Program-made: the position numbers and the translations under genes | In this document: in pieces, positions 9,784-19,817 of the stretch | Layout: every line of letters begins with the position of its first letter | Numbering within the stretch: the first letter of the stretch is position 1 | NCBI RefSeq assembly: GCF_001921215.1 | Contig: NZ_MSIF01000004.1 | Coordinates: 372,001 to 436,000 of the forward strand | Direction: 5' to 3' | DNA: 64,000 nt | Source: Actinophytocola xinjiangensis | Lineage (GTDB): Bacteria > Actinomycetota > Actinomycetes > Mycobacteriales > Pseudonocardiaceae | Notes under the pieces: generated by a model | Seen by the model: the letters and a program-made list of their open reading frames with translations, nothing else | Told to the model about the DNA's origin: nothing | Database searches by the model: none

Positions 9784-11395
9784 CGCTCGACCGTCGTGCG
9801 GTGGTCGCCGACCGACAACTCGACCCGGCCCGTCAGGTCGACCATGGCCGACGCGTACACCGACGCGTCCACCGGGCCGGGGTCGGTGACCCGCACCGTG
9901 ACCGTCGCGCCGTCCCGCGAGGTCGCCTCGCAGCGGTCGCGCGTGCCATGGCGCACCACCAGGCGGCAGGCGGGACGGGCGGCGAACACCTCCGCCGCCG
10001 GCGGGCCGTCGTGCGGGAGCACGATCACGGCGGCCAGGCCGTACAGGTCGTGGCGGGGGTGGCCGGCGGCCACCACGAGATACCGGTCCAGGCCCTCGGC
10101 CGGCGGCACGTCGGCTGGCCAGCGGCGCAGCGCGTGCACACCGTCGGGGGCGAGGTCGACGCGAGCCCACCACGCCTCGACCTCGCCGCGCAGCGGAGCC
10201 AGGTCGGTCGGGGGATAGGGGGCCAGGACCGGGCCGGCGGGCGGCTCGGGCAGGTTCATCAGGTCGTAGAACACCGAGCGCAGCAGGGCGGCCGAGCGGC
10301 CGGGGACCGAGGTCGCCAGGTCGCGCACCGGGCGGTGGTCGCGGGGCGCGCGGATCGCCGCCCGGAGTTGGGTTCCAGCGGACCCGTCAGGTCCAGGCGC
10401 GGTGCGGTCGCACCGAGGGCCTCGATCGCCGACCCGGTGACGACGTCGTCCTCCGGGAACGCCGCCAGCAGGGTCGGTAGGCCCAGCGAGGCGGCGTAGC
10501 CGGACACGGCACCGTGGTCGCCGATCACGACGTCGGCGGCCAGCAGCGCCTGTTGCCAGCCGGCCGCCGGGGGCACCAGACGCAGGCCGGCGCGCAGACA
10601 GTCGGCCAGCCACAACCGGACCTGGGCCGGTCCGTGCGCGTACCAGATGTTCGGGTGCAGCACCGCGCACACGGTGTGCCGGTCGGTGTCCAGTTCGGCC
10701 AGCAACCGGGCGATCAGGTCCGGTGAACGGCCGAAAAGGGAATTCGCGCCCCAGGTCGACGACACCAGAACAATCGATGTCCGAGAAGGGGCGCCGAGCA
10801 TTTCCCGATAGCGGTTTCTGTTCGGCCGGCTGGCGATCAGCCGGTCGTAGCAGGGATCGCCGGCGACGACCGCCGCGCCGACCGCGTCCGGAACCGTCGC
10901 CGCGAGTCGTTCCAACTCGGTGTCGTGGGACAGGACTATCGCGCGCGGAACGACCGTTCCGTCCTGAACCAGGGATTGCGGGGACAATCCGTACACGGTC
11001 CGGTTCCCGTTCGCCGAGCGGCGGTTCGAGTATTTGCTGTAGCCGATTCCGTGGGAGAGAACGGCGAGTGGCGCGACGATGTCGTGCAGGTTGCCACTGT
11101 GGTGCACCGACACCGCCAGGTCGAACTCGGTCATGATCGCCTGCTGCCACGGCAGCACCACCGCGCCACTGCCGGCCAGCGCCTCCTCGACCCCTGCGGT
11201 CACCGCCGATGTGCCGGGAACACCGCACACCAGTTGAATCCGACGGTCGGAGTCGAACACCGTCAGTAAATCGTTGAGCCGGTTCAGCGCGGTGACCGTG
11301 TGTACGACCACCAGGACCGTTCGTTCGGCGTGAACGGTGTTCCACCGGCGACTGTGCGGTCCGACGGGGACTTTCGCCCAGTAACTCGTTGACAC
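9780..11395 (-). pseudogene. Glycosyltransferase-like gene interrupted by a frameshift
   Basis: Two frames must be joined to make one protein. The N-terminal part (from GTG 11395) reads to ...LDLTGPLE in one frame; after a junction near 10380 the sense continues in another frame as TQLRAAIRAPRDHRPVRDL and runs to the TAA at 9780-9782. The change is equivalent to one missing base in the run after CTGGA. The reconstructed protein of about 535 residues resembles CDP-glycerol/UDP-sugar-type transferases: LPTLLAAFPEDD, DVVIGDHGAVSGYAA and LSHGIGYSKY are typical of such folds. Its stop overlaps that of the convergent NB-ARC gene. It is either a pseudogene or a sequencing error. Confidence 0.65.
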
Positions 11396-11499
11396 CTCGT
11401 TACTCCCGCGCGCCGACTACTTTGATCACCGTACCCCCGGGCCGGCCCGGAATGAGGGGAACGTGCCCAGCGACAGAACGTGGTCGGTACATTGCAGTG

Positions 11500-13185
11500 G
11501 TGGCGGAGGGCGAGGGGAGACTGGTCGCGCAGCGGTATCGGCTGCGCCGGTCGCTCGGTCGGGGCGGAATGGGCGTCGTGTGGCTGGCGCACGACGAGTT
11601 CCTCGACCGTGAGGTGGCGGTCAAGGAGATCCGGCCGGGCGGTCGTGAACTCCGCGAGGACGACCCGGAGGTGCGGCGTGCCCTGCGGGAGGCCAGGGCC
11701 GCGGCGAAGCTGAGCAAGCATCCCGGCATCATCACCATCCACGACGTGGTGACCGACGAACGGCGGCTGCCGTGGATCGTGATGGAGCTGCTGCACGGCC
11801 GCTCGCTGAGCGAGGCGCTGGCCACCGACGGCCCGATGTCGGTCGACCGCGCCGCCCGGCTGGGCGCCACCGTGCTCGCCGCCCTCGACTACGCCCACAA
11901 CAACGGCGTGCTGCACCGCGACGTCAAACCGGCCAACGTGATGCTGGTCGACGACGGCGACCAGGCGGTGCTCACCGACTTCGGCATCGCGGTGATCGAC
12001 GGCGACTCGGTGCTCACCGCCACCGGACAGCTGCCCGGCGTCCCCGAGTACATCTCCCCGGAGCGCATCCGGGGGGACGAGGCGCTACCGGCCGCCGATC
12101 TGTGGTCGGTCGGGATCATGCTCTACGGCATGGTCGTTGGCCGCACCCCGTTCCACCGGGGCGACGTGCAGGCCACGTTGGGCGCGGTGCTGTCCTGGGA
12201 ACCCGACCCCGACCCGAAGGTCGGCCGGCTCGCCCCGGTGATCGAGGGCCTGCTGCGCAAGCGCCCCGCCGAGCGGATGACCGCCCGCACCGCCATCGAC
12301 CGGCTGACCGAGATCGCCGCACTGCCCGCGCCGGTGCCGCCGGGCATGCGGGTCCGGCTGGAGACGATGACCAGGGCCGACAATCCGGCCGGCGAGGTCA
12401 CCGTCGCCGACGGCACGGTGCCCAACACCCGCACCGAGCTCCCGCCGTTCCTGCCCCACCAGCCGGTGGTGTCCGTCCCGGTCCGGCCGGACTCGCCGAC
12501 GCTCGACCCGGTCACGCCGCGCCCGCTCGCCCCGCCGCGTCCCGGGCCGCCCCGGCGGTCCCGGGGGCCGTGGGTGGCGTTGGGCGCGGTCGCCGCGGCG
12601 GCGGCGATCGTGGTGACCGTCGTGGTGGCCACCCGCTCCGACGGCGACCAGCTCGGCGGCGGCAGTCCGACGACCTCCTCCGCCCCGGCCACGAGCATCG
12701 CCCCGCCGAGGGTCCAGCTGGAGGAGAAGGAGGAGAACCTCGGCTTCACCATCGACGTCCCCCGGGAGTGGCAGCGCACCGCCTCGATCGACGGGCCGCT
12801 GGCCAACGTCACCTGGACCAGTGAGCCCGGTGGCGACGCGTCCGTCGGGCGGCTGTCGGTGCGCGTGCAGCGCGACACCGACAAGCAGGGGGTGTCGGCC
12901 GACGACTTCCTGGCCGAGGAGGCCGGGATCCAGGAGTCGAAACAGGACGTCACCGAGTACGACCAGATCGAGCTGACCGGCAACACCTCGACGGCCGACC
13001 TGGAGCAGACCTACCGTTCCGGCGGGGTGTACTACCGCACCCGGACCAGGGCGGTCGTGGCCGGGCCGCTGTACCAGGTGACGTTCACCCTGTACGCCAA
13101 CGACGCGCGGGTGCTGGCCGCCCACTGGGACGCGGTCACACCGTTGATCGACGACATCCGGAAGAGTTTCACCCTGGGGTCCTGA
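11500..13185 (+). CDS. Membrane Ser/Thr protein kinase with extracellular domain
   Basis: A PknB-type kinase of about 561 residues. The kinase domain (about 10-270) has an intact Gly loop (GRGGMGVVW), the ATP-binding Lys in AVKEI, the catalytic loop HRDVKPANVM and DFGIAV. A Pro-rich linker leads to one membrane segment (ALGAVAAAAAIVVTVVV, starting near residue 360) and an extracytoplasmic domain of about 160 residues without a recognised fold. Start is uncertain between adjacent GTG codons at 11497 and 11500; neither has a clear ribosome site. It heads the locus that includes MoxR, DUF58, transglutaminase, pseudokinase and FHA proteins, so it is a likely kinase for the FHA partner. Confidence 0.9.
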   Translation: MAEGEGRLVAQRYRLRRSLGRGGMGVVWLAHDEFLDREVAVKEIRPGGRELREDDPEVRRALREARAAAKLSKHPGIITIHDVVTDERRLPWIVMELLHGRSLSEALATDGPMSVDRAARLGATVLAALDYAHNNGVLHRDVKPANVMLVDDGDQAVLTDFGIAVIDGDSVLTATGQLPGVPEYISPERIRGDEALPAADLWSVGIMLYGMVVGRTPFHRGDVQATLGAVLSWEPDPDPKVGRLAPVIEGLLRKRPAERMTARTAIDRLTEIAALPAPVPPGMRVRLETMTRADNPAGEVTVADGTVPNTRTELPPFLPHQPVVSVPVRPDSPTLDPVTPRPLAPPRPGPPRRSRGPWVALGAVAAAAAIVVTVVVATRSDGDQLGGGSPTTSSAPATSIAPPRVQLEEKEENLGFTIDVPREWQRTASIDGPLANVTWTSEPGGDASVGRLSVRVQRDTDKQGVSADDFLAEEAGIQESKQDVTEYDQIELTGNTSTADLEQTYRSGGVYYRTRTRAVVAGPLYQVTFTLYANDARVLAAHWDAVTPLIDDIRKSFTLGS

Positions 13186-13267
13186 GACGGACGGATAGCG
13201 GAGCATGAAACGTCAGGCACCGACGACGGGGACCGGTCCCCACACACCGTCGCTAGCATCCCGCCCC

Positions 13268-15664
13268 GTGTCAAGGAAGCACGCCAGCCGACCCCTCGTC
13301 CTGCTGGTCGTCCTGTGCGTGGCGGCCGTGGGGGCGGTGCTCGCCGGGGCGACCCAGCCGCTGTCGGCCTCGCAGTTCGCCAACACCGGCCACTGGGTGT
13401 TCAACTCCAAGCTGAACAGGGTGTTCCACATCGACGGTGCGACCGCCAACATCGACGCCCAGCTGCGGGTGGACGGTGAGGCGGGCAGCCAGGTGTTGCA
13501 GAGCGACACCAGCGGCTACGTCGTCGGGCAGAACCGGATCACCGAGTTCGACAAGGCCTCGCTGGAGGAGCGGCGGTCGGTGCCGGCCCCGGAGCAGGAG
13601 ACACCGGTCGGGATCGAGGTCGTCGGCGGCCCGTACGCGGTCTACCGCCAGGCCGGCCAGATCGTGCGCCTGGGCGACCCGGCGGCGGCCATCCCCACGG
13701 GCGGCCCGATCGGCACCCCGGCGGTCACCGACGACGGCACCGTGTGGTTCCACCGCACCGGGGAAGGCGGGATCTGCACGGTCGAACTGGACGCGGTGGA
13801 GATCTCCGACTGCCCGGTGTCCGCGCCCAAGGACCACCACGGCGCACTGACCCTGGTGGACGGCCGGCCGGCGTTCGTCGACCAGTTCACCGGCCGGCTG
13901 CACGTCATCGACGGCGACTCGCTGGGCGAGGGCGTCGACCTCGGGGTGCCGCTCAGGCCCGGGTTCCGCCCGGCCGCCCGGGACACCGACGGCCGGCTGG
14001 CGATCCTCGACGACGGCAGCCTGATCCTGGTGGACACCCGGACCACGCCGGTGACGACCAAGACCGTTCCGCTTGGCTCCGGCGACTTCCAGGGCCCGGT
14101 GTCCACAGGGGACGTGGTGGCGGTCGTGGACGTGCGCAAGGGCGCCGTGTTGACCTTCGACGCCGCGGGCAAGCGGTTGGACAGCGAGCCGATCGACGAC
14201 AAGAACGGCGGCGACCCGCGCCTGTCGCAGGGCGAGGACGACCGGATCTACGTCGAGGACGGCGGCGGAACACAGGTGCTGGTGGTCGCCACCGACGGCA
14301 CGGTCACCGACGTCGACACCAGCGTCGAACCGGCCGACCGGGAGGACCGGCCGGTCCGCGAGCCGGTCCCGGGCCGGGGCGAGCCGACCGAGAACGACCG
14401 CACCGACAACAACGACGAGCGTGACCGCCCCGGCGTGCCGGTCACCCCGCCGAACCGCGATCCCGGCCCGGAGCGACAGACCCCGCCGCCGGTGCCGCCG
14501 AGTCGGCCGGGTGCCCCGGGCGGGGTGGGCGCCCAGCCCGCCAACGGCGCGGCCACCGTGACCTGGAGCGCCGCCGCCGACAACCGCGCGCCGATCACCG
14601 GGTACGTGGTGTCCTGGCGGGGCGGCAACGGGCAGACCGGGACGACGACCGTCGCCGGCGGCCGGGCGCGGATCCCCGGCCTGGCCAACGGCGTGCGGTA
14701 CGAGATCACGGTGGCGGCGGTCAACCGGGTCGGCACCGGCCCGGCCGCCGCGACCTCGGTCACGCCGAACGCGCCGGTCTCCGCTCCCGGGCGACCGACG
14801 GGCCTGACGGCGAACTACGACGAGAACGACCGGCCGACCAGGGACGTCACGCTGAACTGGGGCCAGCCTCCGCTCAACGGCGGCACGCTGGCGCACTACG
14901 AGGTCAACGCCTCCGGGATCGGAACGCAGAACGTGACCGGGACGTCGGTCGTGTACCCGCAGGTGCAGGCGTCCCAGAACATCACGTTCACGGTGCGCGC
15001 GGTGACCAGGACCCCGGACGGGCAGACCCTCATCGGCCAGCCGGCGACCGCCGTCCACGAGAACACGGTTCCGGTGCGCTCGGTCCAGATCAGCCAGGGC
15101 GGGCCGTCCGACACGGGCAACTGCAACCCACCGGACTGCTTCTGGGTCAACGCGACGATGTCCGGGTTCGACCCGGACACCACCTACGACATCACGCTCA
15201 GCTCCCAGGACAACGCCAACGTGGTCACCGAGCAGTTCACCACCGACGGCACCGGCGCGGGGACCTACAACCAGCTGAACTACGACGTGCCGGGCAACCA
15301 GGTGTGGGTCACGGTCGACCAGCAGGAGTCCAACCGGATCACCTGGCAGCCGGGAACGCCGAGGCTGGAGCCCCAGATCGCCCTGAGCAAGGGCGCGCTG
15401 ACCGAGGACCACTGCGGTCAGGAGCCCGACTGCGCGTGGATGCACGTCGTCATGACGGGCTTCGAACCGAACACCGACTACCTCGTCATCCCGTACAGCG
15501 ACGTCGACGACGGGTACTCCAACGAGGGCCACACGACCAGGACCGACGCCAACGGCGACGCGACGTTCGACCAGTTCGCCTACGCCGGACCCGGCGAGCG
15601 GCCCTGGGTCGAGACCGAGGTCTCCGGCATCGGCCCCGTCAGATCCAACCAGGTGACCTGGTGA
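13268..15664 (+). CDS. Membrane-anchored FnIII-domain protein
   Basis: About 798 residues. An N-terminal membrane anchor (LVLLVVLCVAAVGAVLAG) is followed by a beta-propeller-like region, a Pro/Asp-rich linker, two fibronectin type III-like domains (about residues 415-600) and two C-terminal repeats of about 100 residues, each with a paired-cysteine motif (CNPPDCFW near 612, CGQEPDCAW near 712). It most likely acts outside the cell as a surface or matrix-binding protein. GTG 13268 is preferred because a TAGCAT -10-like element lies 10 bases before it, as in leaderless genes; ATG 13205 in the same frame would add 21 residues ahead of the anchor. Confidence 0.8.
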   Translation: MSRKHASRPLVLLVVLCVAAVGAVLAGATQPLSASQFANTGHWVFNSKLNRVFHIDGATANIDAQLRVDGEAGSQVLQSDTSGYVVGQNRITEFDKASLEERRSVPAPEQETPVGIEVVGGPYAVYRQAGQIVRLGDPAAAIPTGGPIGTPAVTDDGTVWFHRTGEGGICTVELDAVEISDCPVSAPKDHHGALTLVDGRPAFVDQFTGRLHVIDGDSLGEGVDLGVPLRPGFRPAARDTDGRLAILDDGSLILVDTRTTPVTTKTVPLGSGDFQGPVSTGDVVAVVDVRKGAVLTFDAAGKRLDSEPIDDKNGGDPRLSQGEDDRIYVEDGGGTQVLVVATDGTVTDVDTSVEPADREDRPVREPVPGRGEPTENDRTDNNDERDRPGVPVTPPNRDPGPERQTPPPVPPSRPGAPGGVGAQPANGAATVTWSAAADNRAPITGYVVSWRGGNGQTGTTTVAGGRARIPGLANGVRYEITVAAVNRVGTGPAAATSVTPNAPVSAPGRPTGLTANYDENDRPTRDVTLNWGQPPLNGGTLAHYEVNASGIGTQNVTGTSVVYPQVQASQNITFTVRAVTRTPDGQTLIGQPATAVHENTVPVRSVQISQGGPSDTGNCNPPDCFWVNATMSGFDPDTTYDITLSSQDNANVVTEQFTTDGTGAGTYNQLNYDVPGNQVWVTVDQQESNRITWQPGTPRLEPQIALSKGALTEDHCGQEPDCAWMHVVMTGFEPNTDYLVIPYSDVDDGYSNEGHTTRTDANGDATFDQFAYAGPGERPWVETEVSGIGPVRSNQVTW

Positions 15665-15692
15665 GCGCGCAGCGGAAGGCAAAGGGGAGAAC

Positions 15693-16655
15693 GTGAGTCA
15701 GACACCCGGTCAGGTGTACGAGCGGATCGCCGACAACGTGCAGCGGGTCATCCGGGGCAAGCCGCACGTCGTCCGGCTGGCCGTCGCCGCGCTGTTCTGC
15801 GAGGGACACCTGCTCATCGAGGACGTGCCGGGACTGGGCAAGACCACCCTGGCGCGCTGCCTGGCACGCAGCATCAGCGGCAGCTGGAACCGGATCCAGT
15901 TCACCCCCGACCTGCTGCCCGGCGACATCACCGGTGTCCAGGTCTACCACCAGAACGAGGAGAAGTTCGCCTTCCACCAGGGAAGCGTGTTCGCCAATGT
16001 GGTGCTGGCCGACGAGATCAACCGGGGCACCCCCAAGACCCAGTCGGCGCTGCTGGAGGTGATGGCCGAACGGCGGGTCACCGTCGACTCGGTGAGCCAC
16101 GAGGTGCCCCGGCCGTTCCTGGTGATCGCCACCCAGAACCCGATCGAGATGGCCGGGACCTACCGGCTGCCTGAGGCCCAGCTCGACCGGTTCCTCATGC
16201 GGCTGCGCATGGGCTACCCCGACCGCGCCGCCGAGATCCTGGTCGTGATGAGCGACGCCGCCGGCATCGACCCCGACGAGCTGCCGCCGGTGGTGGACAT
16301 CCCCACGCTCGCCTCGGCCGTCGCGCAGGTGCGGGCCGGGCGCATCGAGCACGCGGTCGTCGACTACGCCGCCGCCATCACCTCCGCGACCCGCCAGCAC
16401 TCCGAGGTCCGCTACGGCGCCAGCCCGCGCGGCACCATCGCGCTGGTCCGCGCCGCGCAGGCGATCGCGGCGACCTACGGCCGGCCGTTCGTCACCGTCG
16501 ACGACATCAAGGAGGTCGCGCACCCGGTGCTCGACCACCGGCTGATCCTCAAGCCCGAGGCCGAGTTGCGCCAGCGCACCGGCGAACACGTCGTCACCGA
16601 TCTGCTGTCCGAGATCCCCGTCCCGGTCGCGGTGACGAGCCCGCAGGGAGCCTGA
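15693..16655 (+). CDS. MoxR-family AAA+ ATPase
   Basis: A 320-residue AAA+ ATPase. Walker A is EDVPGLGKTT near residue 47, Walker B is VVLADEINRG near 105, and the sensor segment IATQNPIE follows. MoxR ATPases act as chaperones for the maturation of partner complexes, most often together with a DUF58 protein encoded next door, as here. The GTG start has GGGGAGA upstream. It lies 28 bases after the FnIII gene and one base before the DUF58 gene. Confidence 0.93.
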   Translation: MSQTPGQVYERIADNVQRVIRGKPHVVRLAVAALFCEGHLLIEDVPGLGKTTLARCLARSISGSWNRIQFTPDLLPGDITGVQVYHQNEEKFAFHQGSVFANVVLADEINRGTPKTQSALLEVMAERRVTVDSVSHEVPRPFLVIATQNPIEMAGTYRLPEAQLDRFLMRLRMGYPDRAAEILVVMSDAAGIDPDELPPVVDIPTLASAVAQVRAGRIEHAVVDYAAAITSATRQHSEVRYGASPRGTIALVRAAQAIAATYGRPFVTVDDIKEVAHPVLDHRLILKPEAELRQRTGEHVVTDLLSEIPVPVAVTSPQGA

Positions 16656-16656
16656 C

Positions 16657-17787
16657 ATGCGGCTGACCCGGCGTGGGGTGTGCACGCTCGTGTTCGCGGT
16701 CGCGCTGGTCGCGCTGGGTCTGGTCGCCGGGTACCCGGTGCTGGTCACGTTGGGCGCGGTCGCGGCCGGTGCGGTGGTGGCCGCGCTGGTGGTCGCCGGC
16801 CGCCGGCCGAGGGTGGCGGTCATCCGCGAGCTGTTCCCCGACCGGGTCGAACGGGGCGAGCGCGCGGTGCTGACGCTGCGCGTGCACAACCCCGGCACGC
16901 GCCGGCAGGCCGGGTTCATCGCGGTCGACCGGGTCGGCCAGGAGCGGGTGAGCATGTCGGTGCGGGCGCTGGCCGCCGGCGCCGAACAGTCCTACCTGAA
17001 CGAGGTGCCGACCCGCCGGCGCGGCCGCCACCAGGTCGGCCCGCTGAGCCTGTTCCGCGCCGACGTGCTCGGCCTCGGCCGCTCGGAGCTGTCACTGGGG
17101 GAGCTGGCGACGCTGTCGGTGTACCCGCGTACCCACCCGGTGCGCGCGGTCGCCGGCGGCCTGCCGCTGCACCACCACGACGGCGAGGCCACCGAGTCCT
17201 CCCCGCGCGGGTCGCTCGACATCCGCGAGGTGCGCGCCTACCTGCCCGGCGACGAGGTCCGCCACCTGCACTGGAAGGCGACCGCGCGCACCGGGCAGCT
17301 GATGATCCGCGACTACGCCGACCCGCACCAGCCCCGGTTCACCGTGCTGCTCGACGACCGGGTGGGCACCGGGGAGCGGGCGTTCGAGGAGGGCGTCGAG
17401 CTGGCGGCGTCGCTGGTGGTGGCGGCGGTCAACGCCGACCACCGCTGCCAGCTGGTCACCTCCGGCGGGGTCGAGGTGGTCGCCCCGTCCGGTCCGGACG
17501 CGGCCGGGCGGTACCTGGAGGCGCTCTGCGTCGTTGGACAGACCGAGGCGGCCGGCTCGCCGCTGGTGCCGGGAGCGCTGGCGCGGGCCGGCGGCGGGAC
17601 GCTCGTGGTGATCTCCTCGGCCGTCTCGCCCGACGACGGCGCCGCGCTCGTCGGGCTGCGGCCGAGGTACGGGGACGTGATCGTGGTGGCGGTCGGCGGC
17701 GCCACGCCACCGGTTCCGGGAGTGCGGGTGTTGGGTGCGGTGAACGCGGTGGACGCCATCGGCCAGTGGCAGACGGTGATCGCGTGA
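16657..17787 (+). CDS. DUF58-domain membrane protein
   Basis: A 376-residue protein with two N-terminal membrane helices and the DUF58 signature GDEVRHLHWKATART near residues 199-213, followed by a von Willebrand A-like segment (FTVLLDDR). DUF58 proteins are the standard partners of MoxR ATPases and transglutaminase-like proteins in actinobacteria. The ATG starts one base after the MoxR stop, and its own stop overlaps the next start (GTGA). Confidence 0.9.
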   Translation: MRLTRRGVCTLVFAVALVALGLVAGYPVLVTLGAVAAGAVVAALVVAGRRPRVAVIRELFPDRVERGERAVLTLRVHNPGTRRQAGFIAVDRVGQERVSMSVRALAAGAEQSYLNEVPTRRRGRHQVGPLSLFRADVLGLGRSELSLGELATLSVYPRTHPVRAVAGGLPLHHHDGEATESSPRGSLDIREVRAYLPGDEVRHLHWKATARTGQLMIRDYADPHQPRFTVLLDDRVGTGERAFEEGVELAASLVVAAVNADHRCQLVTSGGVEVVAPSGPDAAGRYLEALCVVGQTEAAGSPLVPGALARAGGGTLVVISSAVSPDDGAALVGLRPRYGDVIVVAVGGATPPVPGVRVLGAVNAVDAIGQWQTVIA

Positions 17788-19817
17788 GCAGGGGTCACGC
17801 GATCTGGGTGCTGGCGGCCACGGCCGTGCCCGGGATGCTGTTCGCCCCGGTGTTCGGGGCGGCCGCGCTGGTGGCGCCGGTCGCCGCGGTGCTGGTGGCC
17901 TGCTACGCGGTGGCCGAGCTGTGTCTGCGGTTCGCCGCGTTGCGGCCGTGGCGGCCGGTGTTCGCGCTGCTGGTCGGGCTGCTGGCGCTGGTGGAGGTGT
18001 CGCTGTTCGACACGACCGTCGGCGGTCTGCCGACGGTGGAGAGCGGACGGGCGCTGCTGGCCGGGGTGAGCGACTCGTGGGAGTTGACCCTGCAGTCGAC
18101 CTGGCCGGTGCGCCCGGAGCCGGAGCTGCTGCTGTTCGTGCCGCTGCTGGTGCTGTTCACCGCGATGATCGGCCTGGAGCTGCTGCGCTGGCCGGCCGCC
18201 GCCGTGCTGCCCAGCCTGGCGCTGCTGCTGGTCAGCCAGGCGTTCGTGGCGGTGTCCGGGCTGGTGGCGACGCTGGTGGGGCTGGCCTACGCGGTGCTGG
18301 TGGCCGGGCTGTTCTTCTCCAGGGTGCGTTCGGCGGTGGCGCTGACCGTGGTGTTGGGCGTCGCGGCCGGGGCGCTGACCGTGGTGGTGGCGACCCCGGC
18401 GGCGTACTCGGTGCGCCAGAACCAGACCGCGCACGTGCCGCTGGCGCGTGAGGTCAGCCCGCTGAGCGAGATCGCCGCGCGGCTCGGCGACCCGGACACC
18501 GAGGTGTTCCGCTACACCAGCGACGCGCCGGTCGACCGCTGGCGGCTGGTGGTGCTCGACGACTTCGACGGCGTGCGGTGGACCGCCGCCGACCAGTACC
18601 GCCGGCTGGGTTCGGCGGTGGAGCCACCGGCGGCGGTGACCGTGCCGACCCGGGCGAACTCCGCGCGGGTCACCGTCGACGGCGACGACCCGTGGCTGCC
18701 CAGCCAGGGCATGCCGGCGTCGGTGACCGGGGCCGCGCCGCTGATCGACCAGGACACCGGCACGCTGCTGCTCACCGAGCGCGACGGGCGGCTGTCCTAC
18801 GACCTGCGCTGGTGGGAGCCCTCCGGCGACCTGCCCGACCTGCTCGACGCGGCCGTGTCCGGCGATGTGGACACCGGCGGGCTGGGCACCGTGCCGGCGG
18901 GGATCACCACGCTGGCACGCGAGGCCACCCGGCAGGTGCGGCCGACCTTCCGCACGGCGATGCTGCTGGAGCAGTACCTGCGCGACAACTACCAGGTGAC
19001 CACCGGCGGGACCCTGCCGACCGGCTCCGGCTGGCCGCAGCTGGAGACGTTCCTGCTCAAGGACAAGGCGGGCACCAGCGAGCAGTTCGCCGCCGCCTAC
19101 GTGGTGCTGGCCAGGATCGTGGGCATTCCCGCCCGGCTGGCCGTCGGCTACGCCGCCCCGGAGGCCTCCGGGGACGGCGAGACGGTGGTGCGCAACGGGG
19201 ACGTGCTGGCCTGGCCGGAGGTCGCGGTCGACGGGGTCGGCTGGGTGCCGTTGGACCCGCTCGGTGCCCGCGGCGGCGTCGGCCGGGCGCCGTCGAAGCT
19301 GGCGGAGGTCACCGCGCAGGCCAGGGCGGCGCTGCCGCCGCCCGACGAGGACGTGCCCGACCCGCCGGTGCCGGCCGACGACGTGACCGAGGAGCCAGGC
19401 GACCCCGTCCCGTGGGGGACGCTGGTGGTGGCGGTGCTGGCCGGTCTGGTGGCGCTGCTCGTGCTGGCGGTGCTGGCGATCCCGGTCGTCAAGTTCGGCC
19501 GCAGGCTGGCGCGGCGGCGCCTGGGCGGGGTGCGGGGGGTCGTCGGTGCGTGGTGGGAGGCCAGGGACCTGCTGGCGGCGCACGGTGCGCGGATCACCCC
19601 CGGGATGACCGCCCGCGATCTCGCCTCGGTGTCCGAAGGGTCCATTGTGGACAGCCTGCACCGGTTGGCCTTCCAACTGGACCTGGCGCTGTGGTCGGGT
19701 GCCGGCGCCAGCGACGGCACGGTGGCCGCGGCGTGGTCGGCGGTGCGCGAGATCCGGGGCGCGCTGGCCTCCCGGTCGTTGCGTGCCCGGCTGCGGGCGG
19801 TGTTCGCGTTCCGATGA
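17784..19817 (+). CDS. Membrane transglutaminase-fold protein lacking catalytic Cys and His
   Basis: A 677-residue protein with about six N-terminal membrane helices, an extracytoplasmic transglutaminase-like core (about 390-500), a further membrane helix (near 550-570) and a cytoplasmic DUF4129-like tail. The fold is clear from EQFAAAYVVLARIVGIPAR, but the catalytic Cys position reads GTSEQF (Ser432) and the catalytic His position reads VLAWPEV (Leu475). Only the third residue is kept (Asp491 in PLDPLG). It should therefore be inactive as a transglutaminase or protease. It belongs to the MoxR/DUF58 operon by overlap on both sides. Confidence 0.88.
   Translation: MSRGHAIWVLAATAVPGMLFAPVFGAAALVAPVAAVLVACYAVAELCLRFAALRPWRPVFALLVGLLALVEVSLFDTTVGGLPTVESGRALLAGVSDSWELTLQSTWPVRPEPELLLFVPLLVLFTAMIGLELLRWPAAAVLPSLALLLVSQAFVAVSGLVATLVGLAYAVLVAGLFFSRVRSAVALTVVLGVAAGALTVVVATPAAYSVRQNQTAHVPLAREVSPLSEIAARLGDPDTEVFRYTSDAPVDRWRLVVLDDFDGVRWTAADQYRRLGSAVEPPAAVTVPTRANSARVTVDGDDPWLPSQGMPASVTGAAPLIDQDTGTLLLTERDGRLSYDLRWWEPSGDLPDLLDAAVSGDVDTGGLGTVPAGITTLAREATRQVRPTFRTAMLLEQYLRDNYQVTTGGTLPTGSGWPQLETFLLKDKAGTSEQFAAAYVVLARIVGIPARLAVGYAAPEASGDGETVVRNGDVLAWPEVAVDGVGWVPLDPLGARGGVGRAPSKLAEVTAQARAALPPPDEDVPDPPVPADDVTEEPGDPVPWGTLVVAVLAGLVALLVLAVLAIPVVKFGRRLARRRLGGVRGVVGAWWEARDLLAAHGARITPGMTARDLASVSEGSIVDSLHRLAFQLDLALWSGAGASDGTVAAAWSAVREIRGALASRSLRARLRAVFAFR

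Noticed and set aside
11437..11450. Perfect palindrome CCGGGCCGGCCCGG before the kinase gene
   Set aside because: Pure G/C palindromes are frequent by chance in this DNA, and nothing links it to a known regulator.
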